DNA of 64,000 nucleotides from Prorocentrum cordatum (taxonomy: Eukaryota; Sar; Dinophyceae; Prorocentrales; Prorocentraceae), in contig CAUYUJ010018316.1 in the NCBI GenBank assembly GCA_963575745.1, positions 629,494 through 693,493 of the forward strand, read 5' to 3'. The notes under the pieces are model-generated. The model worked only from the letters and a program-made list of their open reading frames with translations. It was not told where the DNA came from and did no database searches. A program made the translations under genes and the position numbers. Below are positions 41,761 through 51,312 of this stretch, piece after piece. Each line of letters opens with the position of its first letter. Position 1 is the first letter of the stretch.

Positions 41761-41834
41761 CTATCGAAACACTGGAAGCCCAGATCACCCTGGAGGCAAG
41801 GAGGGTGTTTCTTGGCATGGGTCTCCTCTGTACG

Positions 41835-42214
41835 ACAAGATCCCCAAAAAACATGAGCCCCTCCGCCGGCCAAAAGGCCCAAAAAACGTAAGCCGCCCAC
41901 ACTGAAGTGCCAGCAGAAGCTTCGGTGGCAACCCATGAGAGCCTCGCATGCCAGCCTGTTTGCGTTTGTGCATCTACGCTAATCGACGCTTTTATCATCG
42001 ATTGCCACACGCTAGCGCACGCTAGTGCACTCTGAGAACGAAATCGCGATGACATACGTATGGAGCCCCCAGGGGGGCGTAGGCGCCCAACCACGCACAT
42101 GAACACGGCCCCCGAGTCCGCGAGACCAGCCTCGTGATACGAGCATTCGCGCAATTCGTACTCTCGAATACAGCTTGGTTTCGTTTCGTGTACGTGACGT
42201 TCTTCTTGCGCTCG
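41835..42214. other. Unassigned spacer
   Basis: Mixed sequence with no repeat partner. No gene recognised. Confidence 0.4.
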
Positions 42215-42345
42215 TTTCGATCATGGCCACCCTCCATCTTGGTCAGCGTACTTTCACGGAAAATCCTCGCGAATTGGCGAAGGGCGACATGGAACACAGC
42301 CAAGATCGCATCGAACAGATCCCGCGACATCTTTGTCATGGCCCT
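42215..42345 (+). repeat. Family M dispersed repeat, copy 1
   Basis: CATCTTGGTCAGCGTACTTT...AAATCCTCGCGAATTGGCGA...CAGATCCCGCGACATCTTTG then TCATGG. Copies at 43160–43555 (interrupted) and 44730–44895. Confidence 0.7.
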
Positions 42346-42399
42346 CGTGCTCCTTCCTTCGATAAATAAAATAAAGAGGAACGCACTGAATAAGCATAA

Positions 42400-42567
42400 G
42401 TGAAGGAGCCCAGGGACACACAAAGAAATACACACAAGTCCAAGGACTCCCCATTTACATTTGTTCGATGTTCGTCTTCCCCCCCACTCGCAATATTTTC
42501 GCATATTTTCCTGGGAATCGACGATCAATTGTATCTGTCTTTTTTCCCTCCTGAATAAACTCTGGGA
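42400..42567 (+). repeat. Family D dispersed repeat, copy 2
   Basis: Starts GTGAAGGAGCCCAGGGACAC; ends TTTTTTCCCTCCTGA, running straight into palindrome copy c. Confidence 0.75.
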
Positions 42568-42722
42568 AGTCCGCGCGGATTTCTTGGATCGGCGCTGGAA
42601 CCCCCTCCCCGGCGCACGGAGCGCGCACGGGGCGGCGCTGGAAGCGCAGCCAGGGCTGCCTTACGCCGATCCGAGAAATCCATGCGGACCGCCGAAAGCT
42701 GATGTTTACGCCGTTTTCTCTT
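42553..42722. mobile_element. Family E palindromic element, copy c
   Basis: AATAAACTCTGGGAAGTCCG then CGCGGATTTCTTGGATCGGC...central GGCGCACGGAGCGCGC...CCGATCCGAGAAATCCATGC ...GATGTTTACGCCG. Same plan as 12014–12180. Confidence 0.8.
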
Positions 42723-43159
42723 CCTCGAATGCAGTCGGACCTAGGACAGAAGAACACTCTTCAAGAACATGAGACACTCCGCCGGCCCGAACTGAAGAAC
42801 ATTCGAAGGTGCCCCCCCCAGGATGCACAAGCAACTCCAACAAACAAGAGGAACCTTAGGGTCCCCTCCCCGAGCCGACATCAATCTTGTGCCTGGGTCC
42901 GACCGCACAAGGCTCCCACGCCATGCCACCGACAGAAGTGCCCGCCGAAGCCGACATCGAGGACATGCCCGCCCGGATCGCAGGCTCCCGCCGAAGAGCC
43001 GCCAGACGCCCGGGCACTCCCCGCGGCGCCTGCGAAGGCCTCTGGCGGCGGGCGCGGGGACCGCGCCCCTGCAGCTGTTGCAGGCCCAGGCCCCCTCGGG
43101 CCATGAAGAAATCACGACGGGGGATTTCTGGTCAACATGGCAGCAGACGAGAACGGAGA
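42723..43159. other. Unassigned spacer
   Basis: GC-rich with overlapping open frames on both strands; none has a recognised domain. Confidence 0.4.
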
Positions 43160-43555
43160 CCATGACCAAGGCTGAATGCAGAAATGGCGTGTCGATCTTG
43201 GTCACCGCCGATCTTGGTCAGCGCCACTTCCTGGATCGTCCTCGCGCATTGGCGACGGCCGACGTGGACCATGACCAAGTTTGGCATCAACAAAATTTGA
43301 GCAGGGACCGACCGTCCCGGCCTTCCTACATGCCTACCACGACATGTTCTTAGAACCCGAAAATGTTCTAATAACAAAAGCAATGTGCTTAGAACATATG
43401 TCCTGGGCATTGAAACAAGACAGTCTCAGCCAGAAATGCTCTAAGAACATTTTGTGCAGACTGCAAAGGTTCCTAGAACATTCGTTGGTGGGCCTATAGG
43501 CTAGCCAGGACGCTTCGCCATTGCTTGAAAAATCCCGCGACGCGTTGGTCATGAT
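43160..43555 (+). repeat. Family M copy 2, interrupted by family B
   Basis: 43160–43296 and 43529–43555 join into one family M copy (...GGCATCAACAAAAT then CCCGCGACGCGTTGGTCATG). The break holds the whole family B element. Confidence 0.8.
43297..43528 (+). mobile_element. Family B element, copy 2, with AAAAT target duplication
   Basis: Starts TTGAGCAGGGACCGACCGTC, ends CGCCATTGCTTGA. AAAAT lies directly on both sides (43292–43296 and 43529–43533). Comparison with uninterrupted family M copies fixes both borders. Interior has TGTTCTTAGAACCC, ATGTTCTAATAAC and TCTAAGAACATTTT. Confidence 0.85.
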
Positions 43556-43635
43556 CCCTGTAGCTCTGCCCTCGCCCACGCCTGGCCCCGGCGACGGCAA
43601 CAGAACGACGCAGGACGAAAAACTGGCCCCGGGTG

Positions 43636-43886
43636 CACGGTTTCCCCCGGTGCCGTAGGCGACCCGAGGAAGAGGAAGAGGAGGAGGAGTAGGAGAAGGA
43701 GGAGGAAATGGAGGAGGAGGCGGAGGAGGCGGAGGAGGGAGGAGTAGGAGGGAGGAGGAGGGGGAGGAGGGAGGAGGAAGGAGGAGGAGGAGGAGGAGGA
43801 GGAGGAGGAAGAGGGGGAGGAGGAAGAGGAGGAGGAGGAGGAGGAGGAGGAGGACGGGTCGCCCAAGCCCTTCGGAGAAACCCTGC
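43636..43886. mobile_element. Family K element, intact, with GGA array core
   Basis: Left CACGGTTTCCCCCGGTGCCG then TAGGCGACCCG; right CGGGTCGCCCAAGCCCTTCG then GAGAAACCCTG. These are imperfect 31-bp inverted repeats with a GGA array (43672–43856) as the whole interior. This is the reference for the LINE-interrupted copy at 15658–21997. Confidence 0.8.
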
Positions 43887-44278
43887 AACTGGGGGTCCAA
43901 ACCATTAGAAAAAACATGGCCCTGGGGGCCTGGGGTTATGTTGCTCCCATCGTACTTGACCACATCCCAGAAATAATTCCGAGCACCCGGAAAAGTATCG
44001 AAACAATGTCGGACGAGTCTCCCAGGGCCCGACACGTGAAAACCTTGAGTCTAGGTATTTTGTTGATGCTCGAAATGATGGTGATCAGGGCTGAAGTAGG
44101 CTGGAACATCATAAGCCCGAGGGCGCCGCGCGAGGGACGCCCGGCCGTCAGTCTCGACCGGCCCCCGCGCGCCCTCACTCCTGCGACAGGGGGGCGGGCA
44201 AAGGCACGACGAAGCGGCCACACGCAGGAGCGACCCCAGGCAAGAGTGACCTTGGTGCGCGGCCTGGCGCTGGTTGCT
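43887..44278. other. Unassigned spacer
   Basis: Mixed sequence, no gene recognised. Confidence 0.4.
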
Positions 44279-44441
44279 GCAGGGGCCCAGGGACACACAA
44301 ATAAATACACACCACAAGTCCAATGATTTTTTCCAACTATTTTTTGGATGTTCGGCTTCCCCCACTTCCAATATGTTCGTACACTTTCCTCGGAATCGGC
44401 GATGCATTGTGTCTGTGTGTTTTTTTCCCCTCCTGACCTTT
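44279..44441 (+). repeat. Family D dispersed repeat, copy 3
   Basis: GCAGGGGCCCAGGGACACAC then AAATAAATACACACC...; ends TGTTTTTTTCCCCTCCTGAC. Confidence 0.75.
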
Positions 44442-44500
44442 GGCGCGCGGCCTGCCGATCGTTGCATTCGGTTCCGCAGAAGCGGCCTGCGTGGTTGAAC

Positions 44501-44654
44501 TTAAGTTGGGACTCTACAGGAGGAATATTCAAGAATAATATTAAAAATAGCCTGGGGACGATATTTGAAGGATTTTGAACTGTTTTGGAATATTTGTTGA
44601 CTGTTTCTAATTTTCATTCCAGAATCCGCCTGTAGGGGGACATGCCTGAACTAA
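44501..44654 (-). mobile_element. TA-type MITE, copy 3
   Basis: Left TTAAGTTGGGACTCTACAGG then AGGAA; right CCGCCTGTAGGGGGACATGC then CTGAACTAA. Complete, opposite orientation to copies 1, 2 and 4. Confidence 0.85.
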
Positions 44655-44729
44655 GCTTGCCGCGCCCCCCGAAAGACGCGCACTAAAGGTCACTCCGGCG
44701 AAAGGTCACTCTCACGAGTAGCCGAACGA

Positions 44730-44895
44730 TGGCTATGACCAAGACTGGGCGTGGAACCGTAGGTGCCGATCTAGGTCGTCGTCCGTCTTGGTCATTATCA
44801 ACTCGTGGGTCATCCTCGCGAGGGGGCGACGACTGGCATGGACCACGACCAAGATCAGCGCCGACAAGATCCCGCGCCATGTTGGTCATGGTCAT
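44730..44895 (+). repeat. Family M dispersed repeat, copy 3
   Basis: TATGACCAAGACTGGGCGTG...CGTCTTGGTCATTATCAACT...AAGATCCCGCGCCATGTTGG. Uninterrupted. Confidence 0.7.
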
Positions 44896-44985
44896 CGAGC
44901 CTCAGCGCTAAACCTCGCTCCTGCGACGTGGTGGGTGGAGGGTATGGCAATCATGTGTGAACTGCAACGCTGGAGCCCCAGTGTT

Positions 44986-45230
44986 GAGGGGTAAGGATCG
45001 CACCTGGTCGCAGATCGATGAACACACAATCACCGAAACATGCACTTTCGCATGTCCGCACGGATTCTCTAGATCGGCGCGGAACGCGCAAGGGGGCGGC
45101 AACGGAGGTGCCGCCGGGGGCTCAGCGCCGATCCGAGAAATCCACGCCGAGCTCCAATAGTTCATGTGTGTGCGCATTCTTGTCTTCGGTGTTGGCTGGG
45201 CCCGTAGGGGTAGGGATCGCACCTGGTCTA
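44986..45230. mobile_element. Family E palindrome, copy d, between direct repeats
   Basis: 45020–45180 is a palindromic copy (CCGCACGGATTCTCTAGATC...GCCGATCCGAGAAATCCACG). GGGGTARGGATCGCACCTGG then TC occurs just outside on both sides (about 44988–45009 and 45207–45228). Confidence 0.7.
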
Positions 45231-45500
45231 GGGGGAAAACAAACCTACCTCGCTTTTGACCACCCTCGCTTCCAAGAGATACCAAGCGATGCCAAACTAC
45301 GGCCTGTACTGGTCAGGCCGCTTGACGAGGGGGCGCATGGTATGACTTGGTTTTGCCTGGAAGCGAAAGCGGGGTAGGTAATTCACGCTACGATGGTCGC
45401 AGAAAGGGGGTCACCGACGGCCTGTGCCCCAGCGGCTGCACCTCGCGGGCGCCCGCCCGGGCTGCCACCGCCCGGGTCGTCCCTTCCGCGTGCGTGTGTT
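45231..45500. other. Unassigned spacer
   Basis: Mixed sequence (<300 bp) before the family H cluster. No gene recognised. Confidence 0.4.
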
Positions 45501-45533
45501 TTCCGATGTCGTGCGCGGGTCTTCCTCCAAGAT

Positions 45534-45739
45534 TCGGGGAGACGTAAGACCCGGGTACGGGGGACTCGGAAATTCCCGACGAGGTCGTCAAAAAAATGAC
45601 GAGGCCGAGCCTGCATTTTGACGAGGCCTCCCGCTGCAGACATCCCACGAAACTCCTCCTCGTCAAAATCCGAGGCGCGGTCGTCAAAAAACGATGGCGA
45701 ACCCGAGTCCTTTCAAACCCAGGTCTTACGCTCCCCCGA
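45534..45739. mobile_element. Short inverted-repeat element inside family H
   Basis: Left TCGGGGAGACGTAAGACCCG, right CAGGTCTTACGCTCCCCCGA, imperfect inverted repeats continuing inward to GACTCGG and complement. AAGAT (45529–45533) and AAAAT (45740–45744) flank it. The interior has GTCGTCAAAAAA and TTTTGACGAGG words in both orientations. Confidence 0.7.
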
Positions 45740-45744
45740 AAAAT

Positions 45745-46038
45745 GATCCAAGATCCTCCTCGATGGTCCTGGCCAAGAAAGAATGCACACGTCCACGCGT
45801 CCGAACGATGCCAAGTTTAGGTCGGGCATGTCTCCCCTACAGGCGGATTTTGGAGGAAAAATAAAAAATACCAAACAAATATTCCCAAATGCTCAGAAAT
45901 AATCAATCCTCAGGCTCTTTTTTGACTATTGTTGAATACTCCTCCAGTCGAGGGACAGGCCCGACCTAAATCCAAGATCCTCCTCGATGGGCCTGGGCAA
46001 GAAAAAATGCACACGTCCACGCGTCCGAGTGATGCCAA
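45745..46038 (+). repeat. Duplicated family H segment around a MITE
   Basis: 45747–45816 and 45970–46038 are direct copies of about 70 bp (ATCCAAGATCCTCCTCGATG ... AATGCACACGTCCACGCGTC then CGA..GATGCCAAG) with few differences. The MITE at 45817–45969 fills exactly the gap. Confidence 0.85.
45817..45969 (+). mobile_element. TA-type MITE, copy 4
   Basis: Left TTAGGTCGGGCATGTCTCCC then CTACAGGCGGATTTTGG; right CTCCAGTCGAGGGACAGGCC then CGACCTAA. AT-rich interior. TA borders kept on both sides. Confidence 0.85.
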
Positions 46039-46207
46039 GCCAGCCGCGGGGAGCCCAGTCGCGTGGGCCCGGGGGCGCCGGTGCGCCCAGGCAAGCCGCG
46101 GCTGCGGGCCGAGGCGCTCGCCGATCGGGGGCGCCCAGGGGGAGCGGGGGGGTCGCAAATCCTGGCCCGAAGCACGTGCGCGGCCCAGGGCGGCGCCACG
46201 GGACGCA

Positions 46208-46436
46208 TTGATCGGGGGTCGGTCCCCGAACGGGGTGGTGACCGCACCGTGCGGTGAGTCGGTGGGGATTCGGGGTCACCGCACGGATTTGGGACTCGGG
46301 TCGTTCTCCGAAGACGTCTCGGGCGACTGGGGCATCCGAGGTCCCAAAACCGCGCGTCGACGGACAGCGCGGTAAAGTCTTGGGGGATTTCGATGTCACC
46401 GCACGGTCTGTCACCGCACCGCTTCGGGACTCCAAA
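46208..46436 (-). mobile_element. Family C element, copy 2
   Basis: Reverse-orientation copy: GGTGGTGACCGCACCGTGCG then GTGAGTCGG ... GTCACCGCACCGCTTCGGGA then CTCC. The GGGGAACGGGG-type tail shows where the family ends (about 46208). Confidence 0.8.
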
Positions 46437-47459
46437 ATTGAAATATGAGGGGGAGGCCATGACATCCGGGGAGATGCCATGACCCAAATCAGGATGCCCC
46501 CACTTCGTCATCTCCTCACGCCTGGCCGCCCCCGAGCCGACCTCCGGCTCGATCTGTTCCACTTGCCGGTCCGCAGACCTCCAGAGCTCTTTCCCGGGAC
46601 CAGCTTGCCGTCCTGGTCGAGGCATCTTGACGGGAAGCGGCCCGCAGCTGGGGACTGGGAGTGGCGAGAGGCTTTTGTGCCCTCGCTCGGGCGCCCATTG
46701 AAAGTCGGAAGTGCGGGGGGTGTCGGGCCCCCCGGCAAAACCATATGGGCTGCTGGCGACGATTTTGCGCCAACACGGCGAATATTAACTTGTGCTGCAT
46801 TCCAAAATTTTGTATTTAACCTGGCTTCATACTTTCGATTCTGGCGCGGGGCTAGTTGTCATTGGGTTACCTTTTAAAAAGTTTAACGTCGGCGCAAGGC
46901 CCAAAACGACAAATTATCGGAGCAACGCGCGCGAAACCGTCCAAATCCATGGGGGCAAAGCCGCGGCGGGCGAGGCGCCAGCGAAGGCACAGCCACAGAC
47001 GGCTACTGGAGAATGCACTCTGCCATGGGGGTGGGGGCCAACAACAACGAGCGACCTGGGCGCCCGAGGCCAGCGGGGCGGGAGGCCATTGGAGGCCATG
47101 GGAGGACACATGGGAAGCCATTGTAGCCATAGGACGCCCGAAATCAACGGCGAAACCACGCACCCAGGCGAGGCGGTAGCGCGCGGGCGCTCTCGGGCGT
47201 GCGAGTGCGCTCAGAAGCATTGCCAGGAAGGCGCTCGCAGGAGCGCAACAGCGCTCGCAGGCGCGGAGGCACCGACTGGCATCGCCAGGCGGCCACAAGC
47301 GATCGCATGTACCTGGTGGAACGACAGTAGGCATTGCCCGGCGCCCACAGGCGGACACAATAGCCTACAGAAACGCGCGGGTGGTCACGGTCATCGCCGC
47401 CCGCTGCTCTCGCGGCCTCCATGCGCGCGCGCGGCCCGAGAGCGGCGCGCGACAGAGCC
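46437..47459. other. Unassigned spacer
   Basis: 46785–46930 is a lower-GC island. 47200–47330 repeats GCGCTCGCAGG/GCATTGCC words. Long open frames on both strands have no recognised domain. Confidence 0.45.
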
Positions 47460-47640
47460 GAGCCCGCGAGAATCCGCGAGAATCCGTGGGAATCCGCAAG
47501 AATTTGCGGCGATCCCATGCTAGAAACGCAGCATAATCCATGGGAGCCAGCGAGAATCCGCCAGGTTCCGCCAAGAACCTTTTGGAAACCCAGCAAAATC
47601 CGTGAGAATCGCAGCGAATCCGCAAGAATCAGCGGGCTAG
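47460..47640 (+). repeat. Degenerate 10-bp GCGAGAATCC array
   Basis: GAATCCGCGA, GAATCCGTGG and GAATCCGCAA words at about 10–12 bp spacing. Confidence 0.8.
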
Positions 47641-48476
47641 TTCTTGAGCCTCCACGGGGACCCCGGGGACCTCGAAGACGTCCAAAATGACGACAGGGGG
47701 ACCTCCGGGAGGGACGAGGGCCTTGGGGGTCTCTGGACGGCGTCGTCGCTGTCGCCGTCGCCGTCGTCGTCGGTGGCCCCCAGAGAAGCCCCCGGAATAT
47801 CCCGGAAACCTCCGTGGACTCCCATGGACCTCCGACGCTTTCAAACAGCATGCCAGGGAAACCTCGACATGAACCTCGGGAGGCCTGGGCGTCATCGTCG
47901 CCGTCGTCGTCGCCGACGTCATCATCGTCGTCGTCGTCGTCGTCGTCGTCGGCAGCGCCGCCATCGTCGTCGCTCTGGCGCCGCGAACGGCTGAGCCGCC
48001 AGCGCGGGCGCAATCGTGGAGGGAGCGCGCGGGCTCCTGTCCGAAAGGGCGCAGGGCGCCCTTTGCGACGCGGGGCGTGTTCGGATGCACGCCTCTGTCT
48101 GGCAGGGCATGCAAACGTAGGCACGCGCGCGAACTCGCCCCATGAGCGGGCAACTACACAAATATGTTAGTTGTGGCGATGATCATGATGGCAATGATGA
48201 CGATGACGCCCGAATGGTACAACGGTTCGGTTCTACGTTCCACGCGCGGAATCACATGCTGGCACGGCGCGCGAGCTCGCGTCCGAGGCGCGCCATCGCG
48301 ACCGAAACGCGCCAGGAAGTAAAGCAGCTGAGCTTCAATGCCCGATTGTCAGGCCTGGTTCCGAAGGCGCGCCCGCGGAACTGCGTCTGCGAAGCGTAAA
48401 TTCTGAAGGCCCGCCACCCCTTGCATCTCCGACTTTCCCCGTGCATGTTGTCGATATCGTGCGTGCGTGTGTTTTG
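47641..48476. other. GTC/CGC arrays and unassigned spacer
   Basis: CGTCGTC/GCCGTCG triplets at 47735–47775 and 47893–47960, mixed sequence otherwise. No gene recognised. Confidence 0.6.
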
Positions 48477-48545
48477 CAAGATGAGCCATGATGCTCGTCG
48501 ATGGTCCTCGCCGAGGAAAAAATGCACGCGTCCAAGCGATGCGGG
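48477..48545 (+). repeat. Family H dispersed repeat, copy 4
   Basis: CAAGATGAGCCATGATGCTC then GTCGATGGTCCTCGCCGAGG...AATGCACGCGTCCAAGCGAT. Preceded by GTGCGTGTGTTTTG as in the 59.4-kb copy. Confidence 0.75.
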
Positions 48546-49060
48546 GCCAGGGGCCCGGGGGCGGCCCCCGCGAGAATCGCGCGCGGGGCCGCCCTGGGCT
48601 GGCCCAAGGGCCGCGCGCTGACCAGAGGCCTCCGGTAAGGGACCGCCCAGAGGCAGACTCCGAAAACGGAACAAAAAACGTTTGCGCTGGCGCTGGGCGG
48701 CACCAAGGCGCAGGCGGCGCGCGCCCCGCGAGGGCGCCGACGCGGCGGCGGCGGCCGCCGCGGCCGCCAGGGCGCGGCAGCGGCGGGGGCAGCCGCCGCC
48801 AGCGGCCTCTTCGCCGTTAGTGCGTGGCGGGCCCACGCGGCATCGCAGGGGCCCGCCCGGGCTGGTTGCTTGCGCCGCCGCTGCCGGGCGCCGACCTGGC
48901 AGCGGCTGGCGAACAAGCCTTTTCAGCGACTGGGCCCCGGCGCTGCCGCCGCGCGCCGCTGCCCCGCTGCTGGCGCCGCCGGCCCGGGCGGGCGGCGCGG
49001 AAGCCGCGCGGCGCGAGGCGCAGCCCGCGGCGCCCGGATTAATGAATTGCGCGTTCCCCT
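48546..49060. other. Extremely GC-rich spacer
   Basis: GGCGGC/GCCGCC-rich; Ala- and Arg-rich frames are open on several strands at once, expected from composition. No gene recognised. Confidence 0.5.
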
Positions 49061-50239
49061 CCCCTCCTTCCCCCCCCCCTATCTGCCGCGGGGCGCTCCG
49101 AGGACGGCGGTGCAAACGTGCCTCTCTCGCGCCTCCCGCTGGCGGCGCGCGCCAAGGGTAGCTCGAAGGAGATCAGGACTTCTCAACTGGCGGAGGGCGG
49201 GTTTTAGGAGACAAGGGTCTTCTTGACAGGGCACGGAAGTTTCAGGAAAGGGTTTTCATGATAGGGCCCAGACGCTTCCAGAAAGGCCCCTTAAGGGCCA
49301 GGAGTGCTTCTCCCTAAGAATCCACTCGCCCTCCCATAGCATGCCACCCCCATCGACCCGCCCCCAGCGTAAATCCACTTGAATCTGGTCTTTGGACCAA
49401 TCCCGGGCTCAATCACCCTGGCTAAGTTCTGTCTGTGCTCAGCCGCGGCTACGGGGGCTCCCCGAGAGAGCCCGAAATGTCCAAACACCTTCCTTAGAAC
49501 TCTGCCAGAGGAGCATCACAAAGTGGAGATATTCTCACTGCGCACAGGGGTGTGCGCCCATGGTTGTTCATCTTGGGTCGGCTTTGGTCTGTCCCGGGCC
49601 TGCGAAACTGTCTACGGGAGAAAACACATCGAGAAACCATCGGCTACTATTTGTTGCTACGCGAGAATCTTAAGCATAACCTCAATTCTTCCCATCTTGG
49701 TACGCAAGTAGAAGAAATCGAGAGGATGCCCAAGAGAGAACGGTGTCGCAAACCGACAATGGCCGTTGTTTGGCGGGCTATGACCGTTTCCGACGGACAA
49801 CTGACGTCTGCGGCGCGCCCGACAGCGAGTCAATGAACAGGAGCTAATGCCACTATTATTCCCCATGCTTCCCGCCCCCATTTCGATCCTCCCTGCTCGA
49901 TTCTGGGACATCCGCCGCCTGCGACCGTTGAGTTCGCGCCCCAATTTTCGAATGTTGAACGGGGTGAATCCACCGGCGCGGACCATAAAGGTCGAGGCTG
50001 CCGACACTTCTCTTTGCGAGCTTGGCTAGCAGGGCGGGCAGCAGTAGTAGCAGTCCACCCTGCGACGTCGTCCCACGGGCCCGTGTGCATGACCCTGCGG
50101 ACAGGGAAGAACTGTTTTTAGGTATAAGGATGGGTATGGACCTGTGGGACGAACAGACATCAGTGCCACAAACGCCACCTCCACGGCGCCCGAAATTGAA
50201 GAAATACATCCCGCCAGTGAAAGAATCTCGAGCGCGAAA
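49061..50239. other. Unassigned spacer
   Basis: Non-repetitive within the window. 49379–49711 (plus) is an open frame without recognisable domain. Confidence 0.4.
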
Positions 50240-50498
50240 GATACCCGTACCCTTACCCAGACGGGGTGGCAAGGGGCCCTCGGGGCATCACCCCCCCTGG
50301 GTCCGGGTCGGCTCCCGAAACCACCATACATACCCGTACCTAGACGGGGTGACCCAACCACCACCCCAGCTAGGTCCGGGTATGTATGGTTGTTTCGGGC
50401 ACCGACCCGTACCCAGACGAGGTGGCGGCAAGGCCGAAAACGCTCTAGCGGGCGGCCCTTTTCACCCCAGCTGACCCCGGGTCCGGGTATGTTTTGGG
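50240..50498 (-). repeat. 3' region of LINE fragment: hairpin and tandem words
   Basis: Left arm 50314–50340 and right arm 50373–50399 are a 27-bp inverted repeat with two mismatches (CCCGAAACCACCATACATAC / GTATGTATGGTTGTTTCGGG) and a 32-nt loop. Around it, CCCGTACCCAGACGGGGTG and GGTCCGGGT words repeat three times. It lies about 100–185 nt 3' of the stop of the LINE ORF at 50499. Confidence 0.75.
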
Positions 50499-51140
50499 CT
50501 AGTGAAAGAAGGCACGTCGTACAAGTTGAGACAATACATCAAACCACGCTTCCCAGCTGTTGCTGTGCAGCGCCGCCGTCCTGTAACCGTGACGCGCCAC
50601 TCGATCAAGCTGAACGCGGTCTCGTTCTTCATGGTGCGCCCAATAGGCGTGGCATGCTCGAACTATCAACTGATCAATCTTCCTCTCCTCGAAACCAAGA
50701 AGCTCAATCAGCGAATGGACCGACTCAGGCACGCCAGCTCTAGCTTCGAAGACCCGCCAATGGTAGCCGCACGCAGCGTAGTGCTCGATGGGGTCTTCGC
50801 CGGAGAAATGTTGGCACAGCTGGCGATGCCCTTCAGTATCCTGAAGGCGGCGTTGGGTACACCGGCCATTGCACCACGTACTGATCAAGCAGAATACGAC
50901 ACAAAGAGGAACGTGATTCCTGAATGTCGACAACGTGTCCACGACACAGGAGGTCACTCTCTTCGCCTCGCCCTCTGAAAACCACCGGCTCAAATTCCGA
51001 GCTAACTCACGACTAGGGTCGAACGGGTGCAGGATAGGTAATAGAAACTGATCTATCATCTTCTGTAAATGATCGACATCCGCATAAGGGCTGCCCGTAT
51101 TGATGCCGCGCACGACTTTGAACCCATACGTTTCTGGCAT
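50499..51140 (-). pseudogene. Second LINE: 3' ORF fragment, Cys-His motif
   Basis: About 213 codons end at a stop at 50499–50501. The key segment is STWCNGRCTQRRLQ...HRQLCQHFSGEDPIEHYAAC, which fits the C-terminal motif of a different dinoflagellate LINE group (NGWCTxxRFQ...CxFGC...DSxEHYxxC), a probable zinc-binding site with Cys, Cys, His and Cys spaced C-x10-H-x3-C at its end. Residues before it (LHPFDPSRELARNLSRWF) fit the preceding helix. The open frame continues further 5' to 51626, but that part translates a family L copy and a TCC tract, so the LINE is 5' truncated near 51140. RT and endonuclease are absent, so the fragment is dead. Confidence 0.75.
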
Positions 51141-51220
51141 TCCGCGTCTGATGCGCTGATGCCCTTCTCCTCCTCTGGTCCTCCGCGCGGCCGCCCTTAT
51201 CCTTTTTGTTCCCCTCTTGC

Positions 51221-51312
51221 ACGCCGGCCAATTCGCCTTTCGGTCGCCCAGAGTCGCCACCCGCTGGAGCAGCTTCTCTGCCTCGCCGCTGACGAAAAAA
51301 GTGTTTTCCCAT
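51221..51312 (+). repeat. Family L dispersed repeat, copy 2
   Basis: GCCGGCCAATTCGCCTTTCG...GCAGCTTCTCTGCCTCGCCG then CTGACGAAAAAAGTG. Confidence 0.65.

Larger units (their letters stand above)
40972..41834 (+). repeat. Families I and J separated by an insertion (filled site)
   Basis: 40972–41071 equals family I and 41763–41834 equals family J; both match the contiguous 37470–37642. The extra DNA is about 41072–41760 and begins and ends with CCCTACCTAG in opposite orientation. Confidence 0.75.

Noticed and set aside
48252-49161. Ala/Arg-rich frames on both strands in the GC-rich stretch
   Set aside because: Open on four or more frames at once, as expected from GC content.
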